Shown one piece after another: positions 1 to 6,100 of a stretch of DNA of 6,414 bases. Position 1 is the first letter of the stretch. Each line of letters starts with the position of its first letter. This DNA comes from Rhodobacteraceae bacterium UBA1957 (lineage in GTDB: Bacteria; Pseudomonadota; Alphaproteobacteria; Rhodobacterales; Rhodobacteraceae). Below the pieces are notes generated by a model. The model was not told the DNA's origin. It worked only from the letters and a program-made list of their open reading frames with translations, and searched no databases. A program made the position numbers and the translations under genes. The stretch spans positions 1-6,414 of the forward strand of contig DDEJ01000079.1 in assembly GCA_002336405.1 (NCBI GenBank). Reading direction: 5' to 3'.

Positions 1-336
1 GCCTGCCGGTGCGCGTGCGTCCGCAGGTAAAAACAGCCTCTTTCCCAGACCCCAGAAATACTGCTATCTAGGCATTCGAACCCAGATGGTCAGGTCCGCT
101 TTTGGAAACCTATATCGGCGGTTGATGAACCCGTACCATATTGAATCCATCGGTCCTGAGTGACCATTTCCTTAACAATTTTCTTATGTTCCGCCTTGTC
201 GCGTCGTTGCCATCCTGAGTTCCACCTTGCGCGTCCGTCGAGCGATTGATCGGGAAAATTGTATCGCTTAGCCAAAGTCAGGGCCAATGTGGTCTCCCCC
301 CCCGTGAACAGCCAACAACCAGCACGTGACGCGCAT
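1..336 (-). pseudogene. Decayed adenylate-kinase-like P-loop NTPase (topology-modulation/FlaR-type), truncated by window edge
   Basis: No single open frame covers this stretch, but successive frames on the minus strand line up with one small nucleotide-kinase-like protein. From ATG at 336 comes MRV; after a shift near 326 comes VLVVGCS (325-305). After a second shift in a run of eight G (303-296) comes ETTLALTLAKRYN, then QSLD, a Trp-rich segment and VTQDRW, down to about 106. After a third shift comes PKADLTIWVRMPR (105-67), an in-frame TAG (66-64) and QYFWG. After a fourth shift comes GRTRTGR (22-2). This order (GxxGxGKTTLA, SLDxxxRW, DRWIxDG, DLxIWVxxPR, GRTR) is typical of the family. The P-loop lysine reads as Glu. 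TCA to ACC spans 11 nt where the family needs 12, fitting a one-base loss. The neighbouring genes are intact, so poor sequence quality is less likely than real decay. The family assignment is from memory of the motif order. Confidence 0.68.
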
Positions 337-359
337 ATTAAAGTATGTTTTTTGCGTGG

Positions 360-373
360 GATATTGAAATATC
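360..373. repeat. Short AT-rich palindrome between SDR gene and kinase pseudogene
   Basis: GATATT-GA-AATATC is a perfect 6-bp inverted repeat around a 2-bp centre. It lies 24 bp upstream of the pseudogene start and 23 bp after the SDR stop. It could be a relict operator of the dead gene. No T-run follows it, so it is not a convincing terminator. Confidence 0.3.
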
Positions 374-396
374 TCTCACGTGGAAAACTCCGTGGG

Positions 397-1158
397 TTAT
401 TCGGCCTGCCGGCGCAGGGCGGGCAGGCCGATCCCTGTGGCCTCAAACCCGCCATCACAGGCAATCAGCTGGCCGGTGACAAAACTGGCTTTTTCGGACG
501 CCAGAAAGCTGATCACCTCGGCAATCTCGTCTTCGCTCCCATAGCGGTTTAGCGGAATGGCATCGTGATAGGCGGCGATAATCTCGTCGCTGTGCACTGC
601 CATTGCCAGCTTGGTGCGGACTGGGCCAGGGGCAACACAATTGGCACGAATTCCAAACTCGCCCAATTCTACCGCTTGTTGTTGGGTCAGATGGATAACG
701 GCCGCCTTCGAGGTGCCGTAAGCCACGCGCAGCGTCGAGGCGCGCAGTCCCGAGATCGAGGCAATATTAACGATGGCGCCGCGGCTGGACTTTAACGCGG
801 GCAGCAGGGCTTGCGAACACAGAAAAACCCCATCGAGGTTGGTTTCCATCACCCGCCGCCAGCGTTGAAAATCTGTGTCCTCAAGGGGGCCAAAATCTGC
901 CACACCGGCGTTGTTGATCAAAACATCAACCCGCCCCAGTTTTGCGGTCATCTCTGCGGCCATCTGATCGACCTGATCGGGTTGCGACACATCGCACAGA
1001 CAGGGCAGGGACCCGGGCAAGGCGTCAGCTGCCTCGGCAAGGGCGTCCGCGTCGCGGTCGATTAATGCCACCCTGAGGCCCTGAGCCTGCAGAATACGGG
1101 CGGTGGCTTGTCCTATTCCCCGGGCGGCGCCGGTGACGATAGCGGTTCTCGTTGGCAT
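397..1158 (-). CDS. SDR family NAD(P)-dependent oxidoreductase
   Basis: This is a classical short-chain dehydrogenase/reductase of 253 residues, the usual length for the class, and is expected to be a soluble oxidoreductase acting on an alcohol or ketone. The Rossmann glycine motif TGAARGIG is at 9-16, NNAG at 82-85, Asn107, and the catalytic Ser134, Tyr147 (YGTSK) and Lys151. The C-terminal TGQLIACDGG segment is typical of 3-oxoacyl-ACP-reductase-like members. Asp34 at the end of the second strand suggests preference for NAD(H) over NADP(H); this is inference. ATG at 1158 is chosen because it begins directly before the first strand and has GAGGA (1168-1164) five bases upstream; an in-frame start at 1224 would add a non-family 22-residue leader. 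The substrate cannot be told. It follows metF on the same strand after a 214-bp gap, so it is probably transcribed separately. Confidence 0.95.
   Translation of the reverse strand: MPTRTAIVTGAARGIGQATARILQAQGLRVALIDRDADALAEAADALPGSLPCLCDVSQPDQVDQMAAEMTAKLGRVDVLINNAGVADFGPLEDTDFQRWRRVMETNLDGVFLCSQALLPALKSSRGAIVNIASISGLRASTLRVAYGTSKAAVIHLTQQQAVELGEFGIRANCVAPGPVRTKLAMAVHSDEIIAAYHDAIPLNRYGSEDEIAEVISFLASEKASFVTGQLIACDGGFEATGIGLPALRRQAE
402..430. repeat. GC-rich hairpin over the 3' end of the SDR gene
   Basis: CGGCCTGCC (402-410) and GGCAGGCCG (422-430) are perfect 9-bp inverted arms around an 11-nt loop. The structure lies inside the last eleven codons of the SDR gene and ends two bases before its stop codon. 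On the minus strand it is followed by AATAACCC rather than a U-run, so it is not a standard intrinsic terminator. It could protect the 3' end of the transcript or act in factor-assisted termination. Confidence 0.5.
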
Positions 1159-1372
1159 GACAGTCCTCAAGTTGTTGTCTTGTTTAAATAACTTAAAGAT
1201 TTGCGCCAAATAGAAAAGCCCCAACGGATTTTACGCTAGATTTTTGTTGCCTGTGCCAGAACCACACGTGCTTTTCAATGTAGATGCGGCGAGGATAGCG
1301 GGCAGTGCCAAGCCTGACGCTTGACGCCGGGCCCGCAATGCAGCGAAACAGATTCCCGTAAAGGCGCATTAA
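1159..1372. other. Gene-free spacer between metF and SDR gene
   Basis: No coding sequence or RNA gene was recognised in these 214 bp. They contain a small inverted repeat, CAAGC-CTGAC-GCTTG (1309-1323), beside a GGGCCC palindrome, about 50 bp after the metF stop. This could fold in the metF 3' untranslated region but lacks a T-run, so it is not called a terminator. Confidence 0.4.
1181..1209 (-). promoter_or_regulatory. Possible SDR gene promoter
   Basis: On the minus strand TTGGCG (1209-1204) and TAAACA (1186-1181) are spaced by 17 bp, which would give a leader of about 18 nt with the GAGGA ribosome site inside it. The -10 element is poor. An AT-rich inverted repeat, TTTAA-N5-TTAAA (1183-1197), overlaps it and could be an operator. 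Both are weak calls. Confidence 0.25.
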
Positions 1373-2239
1373 TCAGGCGATTTTTTCCAGTTTGACCGCA
1401 GCTGTAATACCCAACGCATGGCATATGTCGCGGGTCAAGTCGGGGCGGTTCAGCGTGTAGAAATGCAATGCATCAACGCCTTCATCAATCAATTGCGAGC
1501 ACAATTCGGTACAGACTGCGGTGGCCAAGAGATCTTCGCGGTCGTCACGCTCGGCCTTTGAGAAAGCGTCGGTCAGCCAATTTGGAACCTTGGCGTTACA
1601 GGCTTTGGCAAAACGCCGTGTACCCTGCCAGTTTTCGATCGGCAAAATGCCCGGGGTGATCGGGACCTTTATCCCCGCTTTGTCGCAGGCATCGCGAAAC
1701 CGTAAAAAGGTTTCGGCCTCAAAAAAGAATTGTGTCAGTGCTTCGCTTGCGCCGGCATCGATCTTGCGTTTCAGAAAATCGATATCTGTGCTTGTGCTTT
1801 CGGCTTCTGGATGGCCTTCGGGATAAGCGGCAACGCGCAGGGTGAAGTCACCGCTTTGTGCCAAAGCTGAAATTAACTCAAGCGAACTTTGAAACCCCTC
1901 AGGGTGTGGCGTAAAGCTGCCTTCGCCTTTTGGTGGGTCACCGCGCAATGCAACAATGTCTGAAATTCCCGCCGCCGCAAACGATTGGGCAACCGCCAAT
2001 GTCTCTTTCCGGCTGGAATTGACACACGTCAGATGGGCCGCAACCCGCAAACCGGAGGATTTGTGTAAAGCGCTGACCGCATCGCGGGTAAGGTCTCGGG
2101 TGGTGCCACCAGCCCCATATGTCACCGAGATGAACCGCGGCTCTAAAGGCGCCAGTACTTGTACTGTATCCCAAAGCCGGAACGAAGCCTCTAGGTTTTT
2201 GGGTGGGAAAAATTCAAACGAAATCTCTAGCGGGGTCAT
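1373..2239 (-). CDS. metF: Methylenetetrahydrofolate reductase
   Basis: MetF is a cytosolic FAD enzyme that reduces 5,10-methylene-tetrahydrofolate to 5-methyl-tetrahydrofolate, the methyl donor for methionine synthase. The N-terminal strand ISFEFFPPK carries the conserved acid-base Glu (residue 9, matching E. coli Glu28). The FISVTYGAGGTTRD segment, AHLTC, the ALRGDPP flavin-contacting motif (Asp101) and a C-terminal LHFYTLNR are all present. The length is 288 residues against 296 for the E. coli enzyme. I choose ATG 2239, which has TGGAT six bases upstream and puts the first strand where the family begins. A GTG at 2278 in the same frame would give 301 residues, but it has no ribosome site and sits at about the transcription start predicted from the promoter at 2284-2312. 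It is divergent from metR. Confidence 0.96.
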   Translation of the reverse strand: MTPLEISFEFFPPKNLEASFRLWDTVQVLAPLEPRFISVTYGAGGTTRDLTRDAVSALHKSSGLRVAAHLTCVNSSRKETLAVAQSFAAAGISDIVALRGDPPKGEGSFTPHPEGFQSSLELISALAQSGDFTLRVAAYPEGHPEAESTSTDIDFLKRKIDAGASEALTQFFFEAETFLRFRDACDKAGIKVPITPGILPIENWQGTRRFAKACNAKVPNWLTDAFSKAERDDREDLLATAVCTELCSQLIDEGVDALHFYTLNRPDLTRDICHALGITAAVKLEKIA

Positions 2240-2283
2240 TGGTAGATCCAATTGTAAAGGGTCTGCCACTTGTGCCACAGATG

Positions 2284-2312
2284 GTTATATGAGACAAACT
2301 CATAAATTTCAA
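2284..2312 (-). promoter_or_regulatory. Probable sigma-70 promoter of metF
   Basis: On the minus strand TTGAAA (2312-2307) and TATAAC (2289-2284) are separated by exactly 17 bp; each hexamer matches the consensus at five of six positions. Transcription would begin near 2277, leaving a leader of roughly 38 nt before the ATG at 2239. The spacer is filled by the palindrome described separately, which suggests direct control by a bound regulator. Confidence 0.6.
2288..2304. promoter_or_regulatory. Candidate MetR/LysR-type operator in the metF-metR intergenic region
   Basis: TATGAG-ACAAA-CTCATA is a perfect 6-5-6 palindrome. Its core TGAG-N5-CTCA has the T-N11-A form of LysR-type binding sites and the same geometry as the E. 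coli MetR site TGAA-N5-TTCA. It overlaps the metF -10 element by 2 bp. A further half-site, TTATGA (2318-2323), forms a second inverted repeat with TCATAA (2300-2305), so a second dimer could bind. The position between metF and metR makes MetR the likely ligand (inference). Confidence 0.55.
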
Positions 2313-2330
2313 CAAGGTTATGAATTTGAT

Positions 2331-3242
2331 ATGAAGATGCATCTCGAGTTTCGGCATTTGCGCACAGTTAAGACCATCCATGAAGCTGGGGGATTGGCCA
2401 AGGCTGCGGATATATTAAATATTACCCAGTCAGCATTAAGCCATCAAATCAAAGGTCTGGAGGCCCAGGCTGGTGTTGCTTTATTCTTGCGGCGCATCAA
2501 GCCTATGCGTTTAACGCCAGCCGGTTTAAGGCTTTTGCGGCTGGCCGAAAAGATATTGCCTGAGATCGATGCGGTGCAGACCGAGTTTTCAGGCCTGCGC
2601 GAGGGCCGTGCCGGGCGTTTGCATATCGCGATCGAATGCCACGCTTGTTTCGAATGGCTGTTGCCTGTGCTTGAGACGTTTCGCAAGCTCTGGCCCGAGG
2701 TTGATGTCGATATCCGTCCGGGGCTGGCTTTTGACGCGCTGCCAGCGCTGCAAAAGGAAGAGGTCGATGTGGTTATCTCGTCAGATCCAGAAAATCTGGC
2801 GGACGTAGAATTCATCCCGTTGTTTGACTATGCGCCAGTTTTTGTGGCCTCAAGCAAACATCCTCTGGCCTTGAAAGACTTTATAGAGGCGCAAGACTTT
2901 CGCGGTGAGACATTGATCACCTATCCCGTCGAACGGGCGCGTTTGGATGTTTTCAGCCAGTTGCTGACCCCCGCCAAAGTCGAACCCGCCGGATTGCGAC
3001 AGGTCGAATTAACAGCAGTGATCTTGATGTTGGTCGCCTCCAACCGTGGGGTTGCTGTCTTGCCGGACTGGGTGGTGCGCGAGGTGAAATATAGTTCGGA
3101 TTACACCACTCGCCCTCTGACGCAGACAGGCATAACGCGCACGCTTTATGCAGCGACCCGCCGTGAAGACCTCACGAAAAAATACATCAAAGACCTCATC
3201 CACCTGGCAGGTGAAGAAGCAAAAAACCTTCAACTGGCTTGA
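2331..3242 (+). CDS. metR: LysR-family transcriptional regulator MetR
   Basis: MetR is a LysR-type DNA-binding protein that senses homocysteine and controls methionine-synthesis genes. The product has about 303 residues (317 in E. coli). An N-terminal winged helix-turn-helix lies at about 7-65, with LAKAADILNITQSALSHQ as its helices. The effector domain begins near 95 with RLHIAIECHACFEW, almost the E. coli MetR sequence IAIECHSCIQW. Other MetR-like segments are LITYPVERARLDV and GVAVLPDWVV. This match to MetR rather than generic LysR proteins is the main evidence. The start is uncertain: ATG 2331 (AAGG 13 bases upstream) and ATG 2337 both fit the family, while ATG 2289 lies inside the candidate operator. 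It is divergent from metF, and LysR regulators often control such a neighbour and themselves. Confidence 0.93.
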   Translation: MKMHLEFRHLRTVKTIHEAGGLAKAADILNITQSALSHQIKGLEAQAGVALFLRRIKPMRLTPAGLRLLRLAEKILPEIDAVQTEFSGLREGRAGRLHIAIECHACFEWLLPVLETFRKLWPEVDVDIRPGLAFDALPALQKEEVDVVISSDPENLADVEFIPLFDYAPVFVASSKHPLALKDFIEAQDFRGETLITYPVERARLDVFSQLLTPAKVEPAGLRQVELTAVILMLVASNRGVAVLPDWVVREVKYSSDYTTRPLTQTGITRTLYAATRREDLTKKYIKDLIHLAGEEAKNLQLA

Positions 3243-3274
3243 AATCCATCCATTAAATTTGTCAGATACGGACC

Positions 3275-3481
3275 CTATAGCGCTTTCAAATCACCCGCCA
3301 TTTGTCGGCCATCACGGCCGTCTTGCAGTTCATAGCTGACCTTTTGGTTGTCAGCCAATCCGGTCAGGCCAGAGCGCTCCACAGCAGAAATATGAACAAA
3401 TACATCGCTGCCACCAGTTTCCGGTGCGATGAAACCAAAGCCTTTAGTCGTGTTAAACCATTTCACGGTGCCAGTGGGCAT
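3275..3481 (-). CDS. Cold-shock domain protein (CspA family)
   Basis: This is a 68-residue single-domain cold-shock protein, the normal size for the family. These small cytosolic beta-barrels bind single-stranded RNA and DNA and melt RNA secondary structure. The opening GTVKWFN is at 4-10, RNP1 KGFGFI at 13-18 and RNP2 VFVHI at 27-31; the aromatic nucleic-acid-binding residues Trp8, Phe15, Phe17 and Phe28 are present. The start is supported by a strong ribosome site, AAGGGGAGA (3499-3491), nine bases upstream. The gene is convergent with metR, with only 32 bp between the stop codons and no clear terminator there. A 380-bp region precedes it. Whether it is cold-induced or constitutive cannot be told from the sequence. 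Confidence 0.95.
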   Translation of the reverse strand: MPTGTVKWFNTTKGFGFIAPETGGSDVFVHISAVERSGLTGLADNQKVSYELQDGRDGRQMAGDLKAL

Positions 3482-3546
3482 GTGTCCGTGTCTCCCCTTT
3501 GTTGCGCTGCTGCTGAAACGCTGCAGCTTTTGTAAGGGTGCAATGA

Positions 3547-3563
3547 GATCAAAAATATTGATC
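3547..3563. repeat. Perfect 6-5-6 palindrome upstream of the cold-shock gene
   Basis: GATCAA-AAATA-TTGATC is a perfect inverted repeat 66 bp upstream of the cold-shock start codon. It could be an operator, or a weak hairpin in the leader if transcription begins further upstream. No regulator can be named. Confidence 0.4.
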
Positions 3564-3618
3564 GCTTTATTCTTGCCCCTCGTAATGTGGCGATGATTGC
3601 ATGGCTCTTGTAAAAATC

Positions 3619-3643
3619 AAGTAAAACTCCAACTGATTTACTT
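3619..3643. repeat. AT-rich inverted repeat, possible operator or weak terminator
   Basis: AAGTAAA (3619-3625) and TTTACTT (3637-3643) are perfect 7-bp arms around 11 nt. On the minus strand the stem is followed by GATTTTT, so it could act as a weak AT-rich terminator for transcripts arriving from the buf operon, about 220 nt after its last stop. It could equally be an operator site for the cold-shock gene. Confidence 0.35.
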
Positions 3644-3862
3644 ATAGGTGAAATATTTTGTAACATATTCGCGTTAAACAAGTATTTTTTGCAAAATTTG
3701 TTGTAGAAAACCCGTAAGGTCTTGGCAGAAAAACTAAATCGGCGTGTCAATGTGGGCAAGATGGCGCCAAGCGCATAATCTAGCGGTATACAGTGAGCTG
3801 ATTCGAGACGATGCCTTGGGCTGTGTGGGCGGCGCGATGTTTGCTTGTTGGCATGGCGCAGG

Positions 3863-4402
3863 CTATTTATACCCAAATATTCGGTCCAGTGACAAGATGC
3901 CCCCGCCTTTGAGAACCAGGACCAGTAAGGTGAAAATCCAAAAAGCCCGTTGATCAAGGATGAGACCATCCGGCAGCTTGTCGAACCATGCACCCAGTGT
4001 GGCTGGCTGTGTGATCCCGCCATGACCATAAAGATCAGTCAGGCTTTGGAATGTGATAAATCCGATCATGCCCAAGGCGGCGAAGCGCGTAACCAACCCC
4101 AAAACGATCAACGCGGGCAAGATGAATTCTGCCCATGTCCCGACCAGCACCACAATGCGGTGCCATGTGTTCAATTGGTCCGGATCATAATTGACCAGTT
4201 CCATAGCTCTGGGCAGAATCTGGATATATGCACCGGCCGCAGGGGATAAAAAGCCGAACAATCCCGGCCCGAGTTTTGTTACACCTGCGGTCCAGAAATA
4301 GATCAAAAGACTGGTTGCAAACACACCGCGCGCCAGCAGGGGTAACAGCGGCAACAGTGCCTCAGTCGTAGAAAAAATTGTGTTATGTACATGTTTAAAC
4401 AT
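3863..4402 (-). CDS. DoxX-family membrane protein of the bufferin operon
   Basis: This is a 179-residue DoxX-like integral inner-membrane protein with about four hydrophobic segments, roughly at 15-40, 80-100, 105-125 and 153-172. It ends in the LKGGGILSLDRI segment that closes many DoxX proteins. DoxX homologues are common last genes of DUF692/DUF2063 operons; a redox or transport-related role is often suggested, but the function is not established. ATG 4402 overlaps the bufC stop by 8 nt (ATGTTTAA), with AGGA just upstream at 4408-4405, so its translation is likely coupled to bufC. It appears to be the last gene of the operon, since the next gene on this strand is the separate cold-shock gene about 380 bp on. 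Confidence 0.9.
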   Translation of the reverse strand: MFKHVHNTIFSTTEALLPLLPLLARGVFATSLLIYFWTAGVTKLGPGLFGFLSPAAGAYIQILPRAMELVNYDPDQLNTWHRIVVLVGTWAEFILPALIVLGLVTRFAALGMIGFITFQSLTDLYGHGGITQPATLGAWFDKLPDGLILDQRAFWIFTLLVLVLKGGGILSLDRIFGYK

Positions 4403-5177
4403 TTTCCTGCTGTCTTCTTTCGCGGCTATTCGGTCTTATTTCTATCAGCACATTTTGGGTCAGAAATATGGTCAATACGGCGGCCAGATCAAAATCTGTA
4501 TGGTCGTCTTGCGCAGCGCTGACCGCATCAAAAAAATTCATTTTTTGCTTTAGGCTTTCGAAAAAAATGGCCCCACCTGGCGGTAATAAAACTGGGTAGG
4601 GGTCAAAGTTGGGGCGCACCACCAACACATCCTGTGCCTGCACCGGTGGTTTGGGCGCATTAGGCGCGGTATTATAGTTCCAGATGCCATAGATCGGCCA
4701 GGCCGAGCTAATCAAGAACGCACAAGGCGACATTTTAAGCTCGGCGGCATTCAATTGCTCCGGTGACAGAGCATCAATCTCAGACGGATGCACCGACTTG
4801 GCGTCGGCTGCGTGATACGAGCGGCGTAACGCAAACTCAAGGCGTGCGGTATCGGCAAGATAGGGCAGGTGCTCTAGCGGCTTAAAATCTTTTAAAAAGG
4901 CTGGGAAATTGTCACCATATTGATTGATGACAGGGCTTGCTGGCGGATGTTGGCGCACGAACAGACCGGCGATATTTTTGAAGTTCTGCTCACCCAAAAG
5001 TTTGGAAATGACTGGAAATCCAGTTTGTAATGCCTTGATTAAACTGTCCATGACATTGTTGCGATAGACTGAAAACCGCCGATTGGCCACTTTGCCGCAG
5101 CCATTGGTCAAACCGGCAGGCACCGGGCTTTGTAGTGACAATATGGCAGTGGAAAAGATCTGTTGATCTTGGCTCAT
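4395..5177 (-). CDS. bufC: DUF2063 (BufC-type) partner protein of the MNIO enzyme
   Basis: This is a 260-residue putative DNA-binding/DUF2063 protein. In bufferin pathways it binds the precursor and delivers it to the DUF692 oxidase, and both are needed to form 5-thiooxazoles. Family hallmarks are RFSVYRNNVMDSL near 34-46, a FPVISKLLGE segment, FVRQHPPASPVINQYG, PAFL and the PYLADTARLEFALRRSYHAAD helix. A more variable C-terminal domain follows, with CAFLISSAWPIYGIW and a beta-rich tail. ATG 5177 is chosen because it forms an ATGA overlap with the bufB stop; the same frame is open upstream to 5237, inside bufB, but adds no family sequence. No ribosome site is visible before it, so translation probably depends on ribosomes finishing bufB. 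It is cytosolic, with no signal peptide. Confidence 0.93.
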   Translation of the reverse strand: MSQDQQIFSTAILSLQSPVPAGLTNGCGKVANRRFSVYRNNVMDSLIKALQTGFPVISKLLGEQNFKNIAGLFVRQHPPASPVINQYGDNFPAFLKDFKPLEHLPYLADTARLEFALRRSYHAADAKSVHPSEIDALSPEQLNAAELKMSPCAFLISSAWPIYGIWNYNTAPNAPKPPVQAQDVLVVRPNFDPYPVLLPPGGAIFFESLKQKMNFFDAVSAAQDDHTDFDLAAVLTIFLTQNVLIEIRPNSRERRQQENV

Positions 5178-6031
5178 ACCAAAACAGGGCTCAATGCATT
5201 CGCCGCCCGGTTGGCTTCGGCAGCCAGCAACGACCAATCAGGGACATCGGTATCCCATTCAACCAGCACCGGTCGTGGACCTGCGGATGCCAACACATAA
5301 TCTAACAGAGCCCACACCGGATCCGCGACGGGGCACCCATGGCTGTCAATCAACAGAGGCTCGCCATCTTCGTCGGCTTGTTCGTCATGGCCGCCGATGT
5401 GAATTTCTGCCACGTGAGCCAGAGGCAGCTGATTGATATAGGTCTGGGGATTAAAGCTCAAATTGGTGGCTGAAATGAAAACATTATTGACATCCAGCAG
5501 CAGCCCGCAGCCACTTTGCTTCGTGATTTGGGTCAAAAACTCTGGTTCGCTCAATGTGCTATCCTCAAAAGCAAGATAGCTGGAAGGGTTTTCTAATAGC
5601 ATTTGGTAGCCCAGTGCGTTCTGGACTTGATCAATGTGATCGACGATGCGGGTCAGACTGGACTCGGTGTAGGGCAGCGGCAAAAGATCATTGAGGAACT
5701 GATTGTCATGGCTGGACCAGGCGAGGTGTTCTGAAAAACTTGCGGGTTGCAGCCAGTCACACAAGCCTTTTAGGCGCAGCAGATGTGCCGTATCCAAGGG
5801 CCCTTCGCCACCAATGGACAACCCAACGCCATGTACCGAAATTGCAAACCGTTCTGCAAGGTGGTGCAATTGCGCCAGAGGTCTGCCACCAGCGCCCATA
5901 TAATTCTCGGCATGAATTTCCAACCATTCCACTGGTGCTGGTTTTTTCATAATATTATTGAAATGCTGAGGTTTATATCCCACGCCAGGAGCGCAGGGCA
6001 GGGCTGTAAAGTGAGGGGAATGATCAAACAT
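5174..6031 (-). CDS. bufB: DUF692 multinuclear non-heme iron-dependent oxidase (BufB-type MNIO)
   Basis: This is a 285-residue TIM-barrel enzyme of the DUF692 family, related to MbnB of methanobactin synthesis. In bufferin pathways it oxidises precursor cysteines to 5-thiooxazoles in the cytosol before export. The conserved opening GVGYKPQHF is at 16-24, WLEIHAENY at 36-44, the metal-ligand His67 in SVHGVGLSIG, Glu101-His102 in SEHLAW, Glu146-Asn147 in LLENPSSY, Asp179 and Asn181 in LDVNN, EIHIGGH at 208-214, DSHG at 228-231 and VEWD at 256-259. All positions expected to hold the iron cluster appear intact. ATG 6031 is preferred over ATG 6037 because AAGGA lies seven bases upstream of it but only one base from the other. 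It follows bufA by 69 nt and overlaps bufC by 4 nt. Confidence 0.95.
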   Translation of the reverse strand: MFDHSPHFTALPCAPGVGYKPQHFNNIMKKPAPVEWLEIHAENYMGAGGRPLAQLHHLAERFAISVHGVGLSIGGEGPLDTAHLLRLKGLCDWLQPASFSEHLAWSSHDNQFLNDLLPLPYTESSLTRIVDHIDQVQNALGYQMLLENPSSYLAFEDSTLSEPEFLTQITKQSGCGLLLDVNNVFISATNLSFNPQTYINQLPLAHVAEIHIGGHDEQADEDGEPLLIDSHGCPVADPVWALLDYVLASAGPRPVLVEWDTDVPDWSLLAAEANRAANALSPVLV

Positions 6032-6060
6032 GCGCATGTCCTTGTATTGGAGTTGCTTGC

Positions 6061-6086
6061 CCTCCTCGCTTGTGAGGCACAGGAGG
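6061..6086. repeat. Hairpin in the bufA-bufB spacer holding an unused AGGAGG
   Basis: CCTCCT (6061-6066) and AGGAGG (6081-6086) are inverted arms around 14 nt, with an alternative inner stem, CCTC (6064-6067) with GAGG (6074-6077). In the minus-strand transcript this gives a stem-loop just after the bufA stop. One arm reads AGGAGG but no start codon lies at the right distance; the bufB start is about 30 nt further on. It may stabilise the bufA message, lower readthrough to bufB, or act as a standby ribosome site. Confidence 0.45.
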
Positions 6087-6100
6087 ATAAGCAGGTCTAC

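Larger units (their letters stand above)
3482..3862. other. Gene-free region between the buf operon end and the cold-shock gene
   Basis: I recognise no gene here. A minus-strand frame stays open through much of it, but it runs antisense-frame into doxX and resembles no family. The part at about 3600-3720 is AT-rich and presumably holds the cold-shock gene promoter, although no convincing -35/-10 pair was found. Two perfect inverted repeats, listed separately, are the only clear structures. The end of the buf operon transcript also falls here. Confidence 0.5.

Noticed and set aside
64..90. TTCGAA near a GG stretch, resembling a tRNA T-arm on the minus strand
   Set aside because: The flanking bases do not pair into a five-base stem and no acceptor or anticodon arms are found; it is explained by the kinase relic.
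90..464. Open frame of 124 codons on the minus strand
   Set aside because: Its N-terminal third is an out-of-frame reading of the SDR 3' end and hairpin; only the part below about 300 shows real homology, and that belongs to the kinase pseudogene.
2240..2278. GTG start for metF at 2278
   Set aside because: It has no ribosome site and lies at the transcription start predicted from TTGAAA-N17-TATAAC; ATG 2239 fits the family N-terminus better.
1956..2330. Long N-terminal extension of the metR frame on the plus strand
   Set aside because: The frame stays open antisense to metF, but the family begins near 2331; the extension has no LysR-like sequence and runs through the metF promoter.
3740..3860. 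Sequence vaguely like tRNA pieces (CTAGCGGTA, GATTCGAGA) after doxX
   Set aside because: The pieces are in the wrong order and do not fold into a cloverleaf.
3463..4029. Open frame of 188 codons on the minus strand across the cold-shock/doxX gap
   Set aside because: It overlaps the doxX 3' end in another frame and the cold-shock start, its sequence resembles no family known to me, it is Ser/His/Arg-rich as shadows often are, and it has no sensible start or ribosome site.
5194..5436. Plus-strand open frame opposite bufB
   Set aside because: It is the antisense shadow of a well-supported DUF692 gene and shows no recognisable sequence.
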